From NCBI RefSeq assembly GCF_004153545.1, contig NZ_SDVA01000005.1, forward strand, positions 152,492 through 216,491: a stretch of DNA of 64,000 nt, given 5' to 3'. Both the position numbers and the translations under genes were made by a program. The notes below the pieces were generated by a model that worked only from the letters and a program-made list of their open reading frames with translations, did not search any database and was not told where the DNA came from. Shown here piece by piece: positions 27,287 to 37,857 of the stretch (its first letter is position 1; each line of letters starts with the position of its first letter). This DNA comes from Serinicoccus sediminis (GTDB lineage Bacteria; Actinomycetota; Actinomycetes; Actinomycetales; Dermatophilaceae).

Positions 27287-27353
27287 GAGGCGACGGTAGC
27301 GCGAAATGGCTCCTGACGGGCGGGTATGTCTCCACGCCGGTGCGGTGGGTGCC

Positions 27354-27359
27354 TATGCT
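27354..27359 (+). promoter_or_regulatory. -10 box for leaderless DUF5703 transcript
   Basis: TATGCT is followed by seven bases and the ATG at 27367. Confidence 0.5.
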
Positions 27360-27366
27360 GGGGGCG

Positions 27367-27552
27367 ATGGTCGAGTACGAGTACCGAGAGCTCACCTTCC
27401 ACCGTGACCAGGGGCGCGGTGAGGTGCGGCAGGCGCTGACCGAGCACGCGGAGTACGGCGCGTGGGAGCTGGCACGCGTCCGTGTCTACCTCGGTGGCGC
27501 GCGCCGCGTGCTGCTGCGCCGCAAGATCATCCGGGTGCGCCGCACCGCCTGA
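27367..27552 (+). CDS. DUF5703 family small protein
   Basis: A 61-residue basic protein starting MVEYEYRELTF and ending in a stretch rich in Arg and Lys. It matches the actinobacterial DUF5703 family, typically encoded beside M20 peptidase and LLM oxidoreductase genes. No function is known. A TATGCT box seven bases upstream supports the ATG at 27367. Confidence 0.8.
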   Translation: MVEYEYRELTFHRDQGRGEVRQALTEHAEYGAWELARVRVYLGGARRVLLRRKIIRVRRTA

Positions 27553-27572
27553 CGGCCGTGGATGCCTTCGGG

Positions 27573-27598
27573 GGTCCGGTGATGCCCGGTGCCGGACC
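27573..27598. terminator. Possible hairpin between convergent DUF5703 and M20 genes
   Basis: GGTCCGG pairs with CCGGACC around a 12-base loop. It lies in the 75-bp gap between two convergent stops and may terminate either gene. Confidence 0.35.
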
Positions 27599-27627
27599 TC
27601 ACCACACGGCGTCCCGGGCTCCCCGTC

Positions 27628-28980
27628 CTAGCAGTCGGCGACCAGCTGACCGAGCACCCGGGTGCCGAACCTGATGGCGTCCACCGGCACCCGCTCGTCG
27701 ACACCGTGGAACATCCCGACGAAGTCCAGCTCCTCCGGCAGCCGGAGGGGGGCGAAGCCGTAGCCGGTGATCCCCAGGCGGGACAGGTGCTTGTTGTCGG
27801 TGCCGCCGGACAGGCAGTAGGGAAGGACGTGCGCGCCCGGATCCTCCTTGAGCAGGGCTCGCTTCATCGAGTCGACGAGCTCACCGCTGCTGGGGGCCTC
27901 GAGGGCGACGTCCTTGTGCTCGATCTCCACCTCGACGTGCTCGCCCGCCAGCTCGCGGATGGTGCCGAGCAGCTCGTCCTCGTGCCCGGGCAGGAAGCGG
28001 CAGTCCAGCGAGGCCGAGGCGCTCTGCGGGATGACGTTCATCTTGTACCCCGAGTCGAGCATGGAGAAGTTCGAGGTGTCCTGCAGGGTGCCCTCGACGA
28101 ACCGGCGCGCGCCGCCGAGGCGGGCGAGCATGTCCTCGACGCCCTCCTCGCTCCACGTCTCCCCGGTGACCCGGGAGACGCCGTCGAAGAGCTCGCGGAC
28201 CGAGGCGATGTAGGTCCGTGGCCACGGGTGGGCGTCGATCCGGGCGATGGCCTCGGCGAGGCGCACGATGGCGTTCTCCTGGTTGGGGACCGAGCCGTGG
28301 CCGGCCCGCCCGCGGGCGTGCAGCCGCAACCAGGCGATGCCCTTCTCCGCGGTCTGCAGGAGGTAGGCGCGGGTCGGTGCCCCGGTCGCCTTGTCCGGAA
28401 GGGTGATGGAGAAGCCGCCGACCTCGCTGATCGCCTCGGTGCACCCCTCGAACCACTCGGGGTGCTCGGCGACGACGTGGCCCGCGCCCTGGGTGCCACC
28501 GGCCTCCTCGTCGGCGAAGAAGGCCCAGACGATGTCGCGCGGCGGCTTCTCGCCGGAGCGGGCCAGCTGGCGCAGGGTCGCCAGCAGCATGGCGTCCATG
28601 TCCTTCATGTCGACCGCGCCGCGGCCCCAGATCATGCCGTCCTTCTCCTCCGCCGAGAACGGGTCGACCGTCCAGTCGGTGGCCTCGGCCGGGACGACGT
28701 CGAGGTGCCCGTGCAGCACGAGACCCGGTCGGGAGCTGTCCCGGCCCGGGGTGCGCACCACGACGCTCACCCGCTCGGGCTGGTCCGCCGGCGCCGTGAC
28801 CTGCGGGTCGAGACCGACCTCGCGGAGCAGCTCCACGACATACTCCGCGGCGGCCCGCTCCCCCGGCCCGCTGCCGTCGCCGTAGTTGCTGGTGTCGATC
28901 CGGATGAGCTCCTTGCAGATCCGGACCGCCTCCTCCTCGGCGGTGCTGGACGGGGTCAGGTCGTCAGGGGTGGACGTCAT
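27628..28980 (-). CDS. M20/M25 family zinc metallopeptidase (ArgE/DapE-type)
   Basis: A 450-residue dinuclear zinc hydrolase cleaving amide bonds of small peptides or acyl-amino acids. It has the metal motifs GHLDVVP and GRGAVDMKD, the catalytic FFADEEAGG (Glu pair), a dimerisation domain with RAGHGSVPNQENAI and a late CLSGGTDNKHL metal site. The ATG at 28980 follows a TAGGGT box by seven bases. The physiological substrate is unknown. Confidence 0.9.
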   Translation of the reverse strand: MTSTPDDLTPSSTAEEEAVRICKELIRIDTSNYGDGSGPGERAAAEYVVELLREVGLDPQVTAPADQPERVSVVVRTPGRDSSRPGLVLHGHLDVVPAEATDWTVDPFSAEEKDGMIWGRGAVDMKDMDAMLLATLRQLARSGEKPPRDIVWAFFADEEAGGTQGAGHVVAEHPEWFEGCTEAISEVGGFSITLPDKATGAPTRAYLLQTAEKGIAWLRLHARGRAGHGSVPNQENAIVRLAEAIARIDAHPWPRTYIASVRELFDGVSRVTGETWSEEGVEDMLARLGGARRFVEGTLQDTSNFSMLDSGYKMNVIPQSASASLDCRFLPGHEDELLGTIRELAGEHVEVEIEHKDVALEAPSSGELVDSMKRALLKEDPGAHVLPYCLSGGTDNKHLSRLGITGYGFAPLRLPEELDFVGMFHGVDERVPVDAIRFGTRVLGQLVADC

Positions 28981-28987
28981 ACCGGCC

Positions 28988-28993
28988 ACCCTA
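28988..28993 (-). promoter_or_regulatory. -10 box for leaderless M20 peptidase transcript
   Basis: Minus-strand TAGGGT is followed by seven bases and the ATG at 28980. Confidence 0.5.
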
Positions 28994-29064
28994 GCCACGG
29001 ACCTCCGGCCCGGCGCGGACCGGATCCCCCGGCACCACGCGTCCTGCCTGCGCGACGGTCGCCG

Positions 29065-29535
29065 CTACGGCGACCCGCCCCCGAGCTCACGCACCAGCCG
29101 GGCCACCCGGCGCGCCCGGGTGTCGGGCCGGACCGCCTCGACGACCGGCTGCAGCAGCCGGCGGCGGGCGGCCGGGCGCAGCTCCTCCCACGGGTCGGCC
29201 ATCCCTGCGCCGGCCAGCGCCGCGGCCACGTCGTCCGGCACGGGCACGAGGTCGGGGTCGACCGGGCGCAGCTCGCACCGCAGCGGCTCGCCCACCTCGG
29301 CCCGCACCCGGCGCAGGAGAGCGGGCCCGGCGTAGACGAACGGGTCGTCGAGCACCGGGGCCCGGTTGAGGCCGACGTTGACCTCGACGCCGTCCATCGT
29401 GCCGGCCACCCGTCGGGTCCCCTCGGTGGCCGCGTCGGCGGCGAGCGCGGCCGGGACCCGGATGACGGTGTAGGTGGTGCCACCCCACACCAGCTCCTCG
29501 GCCGCGGCCGTGAAGCGGTGCGGGGAGGAGGTCAC
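29065..29535 (-). CDS. DUF1905/YdeI-like protein
   Basis: A 156-residue protein with an N-terminal DUF1905 domain (GGTTYTVIRVPAALAADA, RVAGTMDGVEVNVGL) and a C-terminal helical segment like YdeI/OmpD-associated domains (LRPAARRRLL, ARRVARLVRELG). Function is unknown. The GTG start at 29535 overlaps the stop of the zinc-ribbon gene (GTGA), so it closes the cox-like operon. Confidence 0.75.
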   Translation of the reverse strand: MTSSPHRFTAAAEELVWGGTTYTVIRVPAALAADAATEGTRRVAGTMDGVEVNVGLNRAPVLDDPFVYAGPALLRRVRAEVGEPLRCELRPVDPDLVPVPDDVAAALAGAGMADPWEELRPAARRRLLQPVVEAVRPDTRARRVARLVRELGGGSP

Positions 29536-29861
29536 TCGTGCTCCTCCGCGAACAGCTCGAGGTGGCGGCACTCGCGGCACCGGAAGGCACGGACGGGGTG
29601 CCGAGCGGCGTGGTCCACGGCAGCGAAGCCGAAGATCTCGGTCGAGGGAGGATCGCCGACCCACTCCACGTGGCCCGTCATCCCGGGACCTCGACTGGTG
29701 AGGAGTCCCTCGTCCACGAGGTCGACGCTGCCGCAGGCCGTGCACGTGGTGCGCGCCCGGTGCCACGCGTCATCCTCGCCGACACCCCCGGTCACGAGCC
29801 GGTGCATGCCGTCGGCACGCACCGGCCCGGTCCCGGGCTGCTCGCCCACCGGTTCGCTCAC
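29532..29861 (-). CDS. Small zinc-ribbon protein
   Basis: A 109-residue protein with two paired-cysteine sites, CTACGS near residue 42 and CRECRH near residue 97, which could hold one zinc. No catalytic motif is seen. The GTG start at 29861 overlaps the CoxG-type stop (GTGA) and its own stop overlaps the DUF1905 start. Tight coupling suggests it is a functional part of the operon, but its role is unknown. Confidence 0.6.
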   Translation of the reverse strand: MSEPVGEQPGTGPVRADGMHRLVTGGVGEDDAWHRARTTCTACGSVDLVDEGLLTSRGPGMTGHVEWVGDPPSTEIFGFAAVDHAARHPVRAFRCRECRHLELFAEEHE

Positions 29862-30307
29862 GAGGTGAGCTTGCCCTCGATGCAGTCGACGAACTGGCCG
29901 AGCAGCTTGTCCGAGACCGACTGCATGACCCCGCGGCCGAACTGCGCCGGCTTGCCGGTGATGGTGAGCGAGGTGGCGACGTCGGCCTTGGTCCCGGAAC
30001 CGTCGGGCTCGAGCTGCAGCACCACCTTGGCGGAGGCGTTGCCCAGGCCGCGCAGGCCCTTGCCGAGCCCCTCGATGACGGCGCGGTGGGCCTCGTCGTC
30101 CCGCTCGACGAACCGGCCCTCGCCCTGGTAGGTCACCCCGATGGGGCCGAGCTTGACCTTGACGTTGCCGGTGAACTCCTCCTGGGTGGCCGAGGTGACG
30201 GTGGCCCCGGGGAAGCAGCCACCGACCTGCTCGAGATCGGTGAGCAGAGCCCACGTGGCCTCAGGAGGGGCGTCGACGGTGAAGGTGTGGTGCAGCTCCA
30301 TCGCCAT
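29858..30307 (-). CDS. CoxG-type SRPBCC protein
   Basis: A 149-residue START/SRPBCC-fold protein of the CoxG family. In Oligotropha and mycobacteria CoxG-type proteins are linked to membrane or quinone association of CO dehydrogenase. Typical segments are HHTFTVDAPPEATWALL, CFPGATVTS, GPIGVTYQG and a C-terminal amphipathic region. It follows coxM after three bases. Confidence 0.82.
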   Translation of the reverse strand: MAMELHHTFTVDAPPEATWALLTDLEQVGGCFPGATVTSATQEEFTGNVKVKLGPIGVTYQGEGRFVERDDEAHRAVIEGLGKGLRGLGNASAKVVLQLEPDGSGTKADVATSLTITGKPAQFGRGVMQSVSDKLLGQFVDCIEGKLTS

Positions 30308-30310
30308 CCG

Positions 30311-31165
30311 TCAGGCTCCCGCCGCCGCCAGCACGGCGCGCCGGGTGAGGACCCCGGCGACGTGCTTGCGGTAGTCCGCCTGGCCGTTGAGGTCCGAGGG
30401 CGGGTCGGTGCCCTCGGCGACCTGGGCGCACGCCTGCGCGACGGCCTCCTCGGTGGCCTCCTGGCCGACGAGGGCCTCCTCGACCGCGCGCGCTCGCAAC
30501 GGGGTCGCGCCCATGTTGGTCAGGCCGACCCGGGCCTCGGCGATGGTGCCTCCCTCGGTGCGCACGGCGGCGGCGATGCCGATGATGGCCCACTGGTGGG
30601 AGACCCGCACGAACTTCTCGTAGTGCGCGCCCCAGCCGGTGTGCTTGGGGATCTCCACGGCGGTGAGCAGCTCGCCCTCACCGACGGCGGTCTCGAAGAG
30701 GTCGACGAAGAAGTCGGCGCCGTCGACCGTCCGCTCGCCGTCCGGCCCCTGGATGACCATGCGGCCCTCGAGCGCCAGCACGGGGGCACCCACGTCGCCC
30801 GCCGGGTCGGCGTGCGCCAGGGCCCCGCACACGGTGCCGCGGTGGCGGATCTGCTCGTCGGCGACCTCCTGGAGGGCGGTGTGCAGCAGGGCGAGGTGCT
30901 CCTGGACGAGCGAGGAGTCGAGCACGTCCTGGTAGGTCGCCCCGGCGCCGATGCGGATCGCGTCACCCACCTCGGTGACGCCCTTGAGCTCCTCGATCCG
31001 GGAGATGTCGACGATGATGCCCGGGGCGTTGAGCCGCATCCGCAGCACCGGCAGCAACGACTGCCCGCCGGAGAGCACCTTGGCGTCGTCTCCGTGCTCG
31101 GCGAGCAGCTCCAGCGCCTCGGCCACCGTGGCCGGGGCGGCGTAGTCGAACTGCGGGGGGATCAT
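30311..31165 (-). CDS. coxM: CO dehydrogenase-like FAD-binding medium subunit
   Basis: A 284-residue flavoprotein subunit that passes electrons from the iron-sulfur subunit to an acceptor. It has the FAD-binding GGQSLLP motif around residue 33, a second site IRIGAGATYQD and IRHRGTVCGALAHADPAGD. The ATG overlaps the coxL stop by four bases. Order S-L-M here differs from the M-S-L order of form I CO dehydrogenase operons. Confidence 0.88.
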   Translation of the reverse strand: MIPPQFDYAAPATVAEALELLAEHGDDAKVLSGGQSLLPVLRMRLNAPGIIVDISRIEELKGVTEVGDAIRIGAGATYQDVLDSSLVQEHLALLHTALQEVADEQIRHRGTVCGALAHADPAGDVGAPVLALEGRMVIQGPDGERTVDGADFFVDLFETAVGEGELLTAVEIPKHTGWGAHYEKFVRVSHQWAIIGIAAAVRTEGGTIAEARVGLTNMGATPLRARAVEEALVGQEATEEAVAQACAQVAEGTDPPSDLNGQADYRKHVAGVLTRRAVLAAAGA

Positions 31166-33674
31166 GCCTGACCGCCTTCCTGGGTCGTGCCGCCGACGGG
31201 GCTGGCGGCGGTTCCGGGCGGGTCCTGGTTGGGCTCGCCCTCGGCGAAGTGGCCCGCGGCCGCCCCCGCCGTCTCGCTCATGGCACCGGCCGTGCCGTCC
31301 TGGATGGCCCGCCACACCCGTTCCGGGGTGCACGGCATGACGATGTCCTTGACGCCGAACTGCCGGATGGCGTCGAGGACCGCGTTGACCACGGCCGGGG
31401 TGGACGCGATGCAGCCGGCCTCGCCGACCCCCTTGACCCCGAGGTCGTTGGAGGTGGCCGGCGAGGTGGTCCGGTCGGTGACGAAGTTGATCGTGTCCGC
31501 CGTGGTCGGGAGCGTGTAGTCGACGAACGAGCCGGACACGAGGGTCCCCTGGTCGTCGTAGACCGCCTCCTCCCACAGCGCCTGCGCGATGCCCTGGACC
31601 AGCCCGCCGTGGATCTGACCCTCGACGATGAGCGGGTTGACGACGTTGCCGATGTCGTCGACGCACACGTAGGACCGCATCGTCGTGGCCCCGGTCTCGG
31701 TGTCGACCTCCATCGCGCACAGGTGGGTGCCGTGCGGGAAGGAGAAGTTCACCGGGTCGAAGGTGGCGTCGGCGTCCAGGCTCGGCTCCATCCCCTCGGG
31801 GAGGTCGTGGGCGGTGAACACGGCGAGCGCGAGCCCGGCGAGCCCGATGCCCTCCTGGTCGGCCCCTGCGCCCTTGACAGTGAACTTCCCGTCGCTGAAC
31901 TCCAGGTCGTCCACGTTGGCCTCGAGCTGGTACGCGGCGAGCGGCTTGGCCTTCTCGATGACCTTCTTGGCGGCGTTGATGACCGCCTGGCCGCCGACGA
32001 CGAGCGAGCGCGAGCCGTAGGTGTCCAGGCCCTTGTGGCTGATCTGGGTGTCCCCGTGCAGCACCTCGACGTCCTCGAAGGGCACGCCCAGCTGGTCGGC
32101 CACGATCTGGCTCCAGGCCGTCTCGTGGCCCTGGCCGTGCGCCGAGGAGCCGGTGATGACCTCGACCTTGCCGGTGGGCAGCATCCGCACCGACGCGTGC
32201 TCCCAGCCACCGGCCCCGTAGTTGAGCGAGCCGAGGACCCGGGACGGGGCCAGCCCGCACATCTCGGTGAAGGTGGAGATGCCCAGCCCCAGCTGCACCC
32301 GGTCGCCGCTCTCCCGGCGCCGCTGCTGCTCGGCCCGCAGCTCGTCATACCCGAACAGCTCCTTGGCGCGCTCGGTGGCGGCCTCGTAGTTGCCCGAGTC
32401 GTACTCGAGCCCGCAGACGGTGGTGAACGGGAACTCCTCGTGGGTGATCCAGTTCTGCTCGCGCACCTCCATGGGGTCGCGACCCAGCTCGAGGGCGAGC
32501 TCGTCCATGATGCGCTCGATGGCGAAGGTCGCCTCCGGGCGCCCGGCGCCGCGGTAGGCGTCGGTCCACGTCTTGTTGGTGAAGACGTTGGTGCAGGAGA
32601 AGTGGTAGGCGGGGAACTTGTAGATGGAGTTGTACATGAACGCGCCGAGGATCGGCACGCCCGGCGTGACGAGCCCCAGGTAGGCGCCCATGTCGGCGAG
32701 CAGCTCGACCTTGAGGCCGGTGACGGTGCCGTCGGCCTTGGCCGCCAGGGTGAGCTTCTGCCACTGGTCGCGGCCGTGGTGCGCGGAGAGGAGCGACTCG
32801 CTGCGGGTCTCGGTCCACTTGCAGGGCTTGCCGGTGTGCCGCGCCACCAGGAAGGTGATGATCTCCTCCGGGGTGACCTGCAGCTTGCCGCCGAAGCCGC
32901 CGCCCACATCCGGGGCGATGACGCGCACCTTGCCCTCGTCGACGCCGAGGGTCATGGCGAGCATGAGCCGCAGGATGTGCGGCACCTGCGTGGCCGACCA
33001 CATGACGAACTGCTCGCCGGTCGGGTCCACCACGGTGGATCGCGGCTCCATGAAGGCCGGGATGAGGCGCTGCTGGCGGAACTCGCGCTCGACGACCACG
33101 TCGGCCTCGGCGATGGCGTCGTCGACGCTGGAGCCGGTGCCGGCCTCGGCGGAGTCGAAGACCCAGGTCGCCGAGCGGTTGGTGCCGAGGTCGGGGTGCG
33201 CCAGGGTCTCGTCCTGGGCGGCGGCCCGCAGGTCGAGCGCCGCCGGCAGGTCCTCGTAGTCGACGTCCACGAGCTCGGCGGCGTCCCGGGCCGCCGCGGA
33301 GGAGCGCGCGGCGACGACGGCGACGACCTCGCCGGAGAAGGCGACCCGGTCGACCGCGATGGCCGGGTGCGGCGGGGCCTTCTGGTCCTCGGTGATGGGC
33401 CAGGCGCAGGGCAGTGATCCCTGCAGGTCCTTGACGTCCTGGCCGGTGAGCACGGCCACGACGCCCGGCGACTGCTGCGCCGCGGTGGTGTCGACGCCGG
33501 TGATGCGGGCGTGCGCCACCGGGCTGCGCACCATGGCCAGGTGCAGCATGCCCGGGAGCACGTGGTTGTCGGTCCACCGGGTGCGCCCGGTGATGAGGCG
33601 CTGGTCCTCCTTGCGCCGGCGGTCGCGGCCGACCTCCTGGGTGCTGCCGGCCTGGGGCCGGTCGTCGACAGCGG

Positions 33675-33678
<4 letters not shown>
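31162..33678 (-). CDS. coxL: Molybdenum-binding large subunit, form II CO dehydrogenase-like
   Basis: An 838-residue xanthine-oxidase-family subunit that binds the molybdopterin cytosine dinucleotide cofactor. The active-site loop is AYRGAGR (residues 374-380), the form II signature; true form I CO oxidisers carry AYx[24 protein letters not shown] and [10 protein letters not shown] are also present, the last with the conserved active-site Glu. The GTG start overlaps the coxS stop. CO oxidation is not established for form II enzymes; the substrate may be another aldehyde or heterocycle. Confidence 0.9.
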
Positions 33679-34157
<479 letters not shown>

Positions 34158-34182
34158 ACGGCTCTCCCGTCCGGGGGCTGAG

Positions 34183-34198
34183 GGGACATCCTTGTCCC
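34183..34198. promoter_or_regulatory. Small stem-loop upstream of coxS
   Basis: GGGACA and TGTCCC pair around a 4-base loop, about 26 bp before the coxS ATG in the xdhC-coxS gap. The same gap holds a GGTATGCC octamer at 34253. It could be an operator or part of a terminator for xdhC. Confidence 0.3.
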
Positions 34199-34268
34199 TG
34201 CTGATCCTGCCCCGACGGGGGGTGCTGCGCAAGAGATACCCGGTGGTCAGACGGTATGCCGTGCCCGC

Positions 34269-35405
34269 TCAGCCCGGGTGGCGGTGGATCGCGCCCTCGG
34301 TCTCCCGCAGCGGCTCGCCGCGACCGCCCCAGCGCAGCGCGATGATCTCGCTCGCGATGCTCACCGCCGTCTCCTCGGGGGTGCGGGCGCCGAGGTCGAG
34401 ACCGATGGGGCTGCGCAGCCGGGCCAGCTGCTCCTCCCGCAGCCCGGCCTCGCGCAGCCGGGCCAGGCGGTCCTCGTGGGTGCGACGCGAGCCCATGGCG
34501 CCGATGTAGGCCAGCTCCGGCGCGCCCTCCCCCAGCAGCACCTCCAGCAGCGGCACGTCGAACTTCGGGTCGTGGGTGAGGACGCAGGCGACCGTGCGCG
34601 CGTCGAGGGCGTCGTGCGCGACCTGCGCCTCGACATACCGGTGCGGCCAGGAGACCACGACCTCGTCGGCGTCCGGGAAGCGGCTGCGGGTCGCGAAGAC
34701 CGGCCGGGCGTCGCAGACCGTGACCCGGTAGCCGAGGAAGGTGCCCATCCGGGCGACCGCGGAAGCGAAGTCGATGGCGCCGAAGACGAGCATGCGCGGG
34801 CGGGGTGCGTAGGACGCGACGAACACCCGCATCCCCTCCCCCCGGCGCTCGCCGTCCGGGCCGTACTCCAGGGTCGCGGTCCGGCCCTGCGCGAGCATGC
34901 CCCGGGCGTCGTCGAGCACCGCGGCGTCCGCGCGGGCGCTGCCGAGGGTGCCCACCACCGGCGCGGGCTCGGGCCGCACCACGAGCCGTCGGCCCAGGTG
35001 CTCCGCCTCCGGGTGCGCCACGACCGTGGCCACGGCGACGGGCCGGCCCGCCTCGATGTCGGCGGCCACCTCCCCCAGCTCGGGGAAGTCCGCCGGCGAG
35101 ACCCGCTCGACGTAGATGTCGAGGATGCCGCCGCACGTCAGCCCGACCCCCATGGCCTCGTCGTCGGACACGCCGTAGCGCTGCAGCACCGGGGTGCCGG
35201 TGCCGATGACCTGCTCCCCCAGCTCGTAGACCGCGCCCTCCACGCACCCGCCGGAGACCGAGCCTACGGCCTCGCCGTCCGCGCCGACGAGCATGGCGGC
35301 CCCCGGCTGGCGAGGCGCCGACCTCCAGGTGCCGACGACGGTCGCCAGGGCGACCTGCTGGTCGTCCTCCCACCACGGGAGCAGCCGGTCCAGGACGTCA
35401 CGCAT
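34269..35405 (-). CDS. XdhC/CoxF family molybdoenzyme maturation factor
   Basis: A 378-residue protein of the XdhC/CoxI-CoxF family, which binds the sulfurated molybdenum cofactor and inserts it into xanthine-oxidase-type enzymes. It has the N-terminal [18 protein letters not shown] and [12 protein letters not shown] motifs. The C-terminal Rossmann domain has [24 protein letters not shown] and [11 protein letters not shown]. It sits upstream of coxS on the same strand. Confidence 0.9.
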   Translation of the reverse strand: MRDVLDRLLPWWEDDQQVALATVVGTWRSAPRQPGAAMLVGADGEAVGSVSGGCVEGAVYELGEQVIGTGTPVLQRYGVSDDEAMGVGLTCGGILDIYVERVSPADFPELGEVAADIEAGRPVAVATVVAHPEAEHLGRRLVVRPEPAPVVGTLGSARADAAVLDDARGMLAQGRTATLEYGPDGERRGEGMRVFVASYAPRPRMLVFGAIDFASAVARMGTFLGYRVTVCDARPVFATRSRFPDADEVVVSWPHRYVEAQVAHDALDARTVACVLTHDPKFDVPLLEVLLGEGAPELAYIGAMGSRRTHEDRLARLREAGLREEQLARLRSPIGLDLGARTPEETAVSIASEIIALRWGGRGEPLRETEGAIHRHPG

Positions 35406-35437
35406 GTGCTGATCGTGCCACGGCGCGGCCGGGCGGA

Positions 35438-35944
35438 CTACGCGTCGCCGGCGGCGGCCCTGCGCACGGCGTACGGCACGGCTCCCCACACCCCGCCGAA
35501 GAGGGCCACGGCCACGACCGCCGCGACCACCCCGGCGGTGTCGCCGACGACGACGCTGACGATGAGGGCGAGCACGGTGGCCATGGTGAGGCCCATGAGC
35601 ACCAGCCCCACCCGCGTGAGCCGGTGCGACACGGTGACGAGCTGCGCCTTCAGGTGGTGCCGGAAGAGCACCCGGTGCGCGCTGACCGGGGCGACCAGCA
35701 CGGCCGTGGTGGCCACCGCGAGGCACACGGCGACGAGGAACAGGCCGCGCTGGTAGCCGTCCAGGTCGGCGAACCGCGCCTGGAAGGGCAGCGTCAGCAG
35801 GAAGCCGGCGAGGATCTGGGTGCCGGTCTGCAGCACCCGCAGCTCCTGCAGGAGGTCGACGAAGTTGCGGTCCATCCGCTCGTCCGTCGTCTCCGTGCGA
35901 CCGAGCCGCTCGTCGTCCCCCGCGTCGGGGTGGGGCGTGCTCAT
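35438..35944 (-). CDS. DUF6328 family membrane protein
   Basis: A 168-residue protein with a charged N-terminus, RNFVDLLQELRVLQTGTQILAGF as conserved family stretch, and four hydrophobic segments. It matches DUF6328. The function is unknown. It is 32 bp upstream of xdhC, on the same strand. Confidence 0.75.
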   Translation of the reverse strand: MSTPHPDAGDDERLGRTETTDERMDRNFVDLLQELRVLQTGTQILAGFLLTLPFQARFADLDGYQRGLFLVAVCLAVATTAVLVAPVSAHRVLFRHHLKAQLVTVSHRLTRVGLVLMGLTMATVLALIVSVVVGDTAGVVAAVVAVALFGGVWGAVPYAVRRAAAGDA

Positions 35945-36041
35945 CGCGACGTCCGGCTGTCGTGGAGCTCGTGCATGGGCAGGACGGTAGGGCATGCGGA
36001 CCCACCCGGCGACCGTGATCGGCCACGGCCGCGGCGTCACG

Positions 36042-36081
36042 GTCCCGTGGGAGTCGGCACCCTCCCCGACTCCCACGGGAC
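36042..36081. repeat. 40-bp inverted repeat, copy 1
   Basis: Arms GTCCCGTGGGAGTCGG and CCGACTCCCACGGGAC pair perfectly over 16 bp with an 8-base loop. It lies in the divergent gap between the DUF6328 and M48 genes. A second copy, in opposite orientation and about 36/40 identical, is at 58755-58794. Two copies mark it as a dispersed palindromic repeat rather than an ordinary terminator. Confidence 0.8.
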
Positions 36082-36157
36082 GCTCGTGGCGGCCGAGGTG
36101 ACCGGTGGGCACGGCTGACGGCGACGCCGCAGGTCAGACCTGGTACTACTCTCCGGT

Positions 36158-37855
36158 ATGCCATCACACCGTCGTGCGGGTCCGCGCGACTTCACGCCCA
36201 CGCCACTGGTGACCACCGTCCTGCGGTCCGTCGTCCTGGCGCTCGTCCTCCTGGTCGCGCAGCCCGTCGGGCCGGCCCACGCCACGCACGACGACTACGG
36301 GCCGGGTGAGGTCGTCCTGCACGACGAGCCCGGCAGCCGCGACCGGGTCACGGTCGTCTTCCCCGAGGAGCTCTCGCACGCGGACGCCGAGGCGCGGGTG
36401 CGCGAGCATGCCGCCGCCCGTGAGCTGAACATCCAGGACCTGGAGGTCGTCGACAACCACGGGCCCGACACCGTGCGCGTCCAGGTCACGACGCCGGTCG
36501 GCGAGGCCAGCGGCCTGCGCTCCACCGTGCCGGCGGCCGCGGCGGAGCTCTGGGGCGACCTGTCCGAGAGCGGCGAGGTGCATCTGTCGCTGCCGCGCGG
36601 CGCGACGGTCGACGGTGCTCCGCAGCGCCAGGCGGGTGACCTCCACATGAAGGGCGAGGACGTCACCTGGTCCCTGCCCTGGTGGGTCGCGGCACTGCCT
36701 GTCCTGACCGCCCTGGGGCTGCCCCTCCTGGTCTACCTGCTCCTGCGGACGTATGCCCGCCGGCAGGTGTCGAGTGCGGAGGACCGGACCGCGCGGGTGC
36801 ACCGGCTCCGCGTCGCGGCGACGGTGGCGATGCTGGCCGCGGTCGGGGGTGCGGTCGCCGGGTCGCTCCTCGGCGGTCGTGACGGGGCGGTGCTGCTGCT
36901 GGCTCTCGTCGCGCCGGGCGCCCCTGCCTGGCTGGGGGTCGTCGCGGGCGTGGCCCTCACGCTCCTGCCGTTCGTCCTGGTGGTCGTGGCGATCCTCCTC
37001 GCCGTGGTCCCGGCCGACCGTGAGCTGCGCGACACCGAGCAGACCACGAGCGGAGCCTTCCGCGAGACCGGCCGGGCGCTGCTCGTGTTCGGCGTGCTGG
37101 GAGCCGTGGTGGGGGGCCTCGGCGGGACGGTCATGGCCTGGGACGCCCGGGCCTACCTCGTCTTCCTGCCGGTGATGATCCTGGCCATCGGCATCGTCGG
37201 CCCGATGCTCACGAGCCGGATGATGCGGACCCGCCAGCTGCCCGAGCCGCAGCACTCGATGCTGCGCACCTGGCTCGAGCAGCACGACCTCCGGGTGCGG
37301 GACCTGCGCCTCATCGACACCCGCGGCGGCAAGGTGGTCAACGCCGCCATCAGCGGGGTGCTGCCGCGGCTGCGCTACGTCTTCGTCACCGACCACGCCC
37401 TGGAGGTGCTGAGCGAGCAGGAGCTCGAGGCGGTGATCGCCCACGAGGCGGGCCATGGCAAGGGCCACCACCTGCTCCTCAAGGCCGCGGTGATCGCGCT
37501 GCCGGTCGTCGCGGTGCTGGCGGCGGCATGGCTGGGTCGGGACCACCTCGAGAGCGTGCTCGAGGCGGTTCCGCTGTGGGCGGTCCTGGCCGTGGTGTGC
37601 GCCGTGCCCCCGCTGCTCGTCCTCGTCCTGCAGGGGGTCGTCGGCATCGCCCTGGAGAAGCGGGCGGACGACTACGCCGCGCGGACCGTCGGGGCCGAGC
37701 AGCTGGCCGCTGCGCTGGAGACCATGGCCGAGGCCAACGTGATGAAGCGTCGGACCGGCTGGCTGTGGAACCTGCTGCAGCAGCACCCGGGACTGGAGGG
37801 CCGGATCGAACGCCTCCGGGCCGCCGCGACGACCCGGGCTGGCACCGGGAGCTGA
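36158..37855 (+). CDS. M48 family membrane metallopeptidase with extracytoplasmic N-domain
   Basis: A 565-residue protein. A signal-like helix (about 20-40) is followed by an extracytoplasmic domain (about 45-165) and then several membrane helices. The M48 zinc site is HEAGH (residues 429-433) with a downstream EKRADDY as third ligand, as in HtpX/CAAX-type proteases. Family members cleave membrane proteins. The start ATG lies inside a GGTATGCC octamer. It is convergent to coxE with only two bases between stops. Confidence 0.88.
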   Translation: MPSHRRAGPRDFTPTPLVTTVLRSVVLALVLLVAQPVGPAHATHDDYGPGEVVLHDEPGSRDRVTVVFPEELSHADAEARVREHAAARELNIQDLEVVDNHGPDTVRVQVTTPVGEASGLRSTVPAAAAELWGDLSESGEVHLSLPRGATVDGAPQRQAGDLHMKGEDVTWSLPWWVAALPVLTALGLPLLVYLLLRTYARRQVSSAEDRTARVHRLRVAATVAMLAAVGGAVAGSLLGGRDGAVLLLALVAPGAPAWLGVVAGVALTLLPFVLVVVAILLAVVPADRELRDTEQTTSGAFRETGRALLVFGVLGAVVGGLGGTVMAWDARAYLVFLPVMILAIGIVGPMLTSRMMRTRQLPEPQHSMLRTWLEQHDLRVRDLRLIDTRGGKVVNAAISGVLPRLRYVFVTDHALEVLSEQELEAVIAHEAGHGKGHHLLLKAAVIALPVVAVLAAAWLGRDHLESVLEAVPLWAVLAVVCAVPPLLVLVLQGVVGIALEKRADDYAARTVGAEQLAAALETMAEANVMKRRTGWLWNLLQQHPGLEGRIERLRAAATTRAGTGS

Positions 37856-37857
37856 CG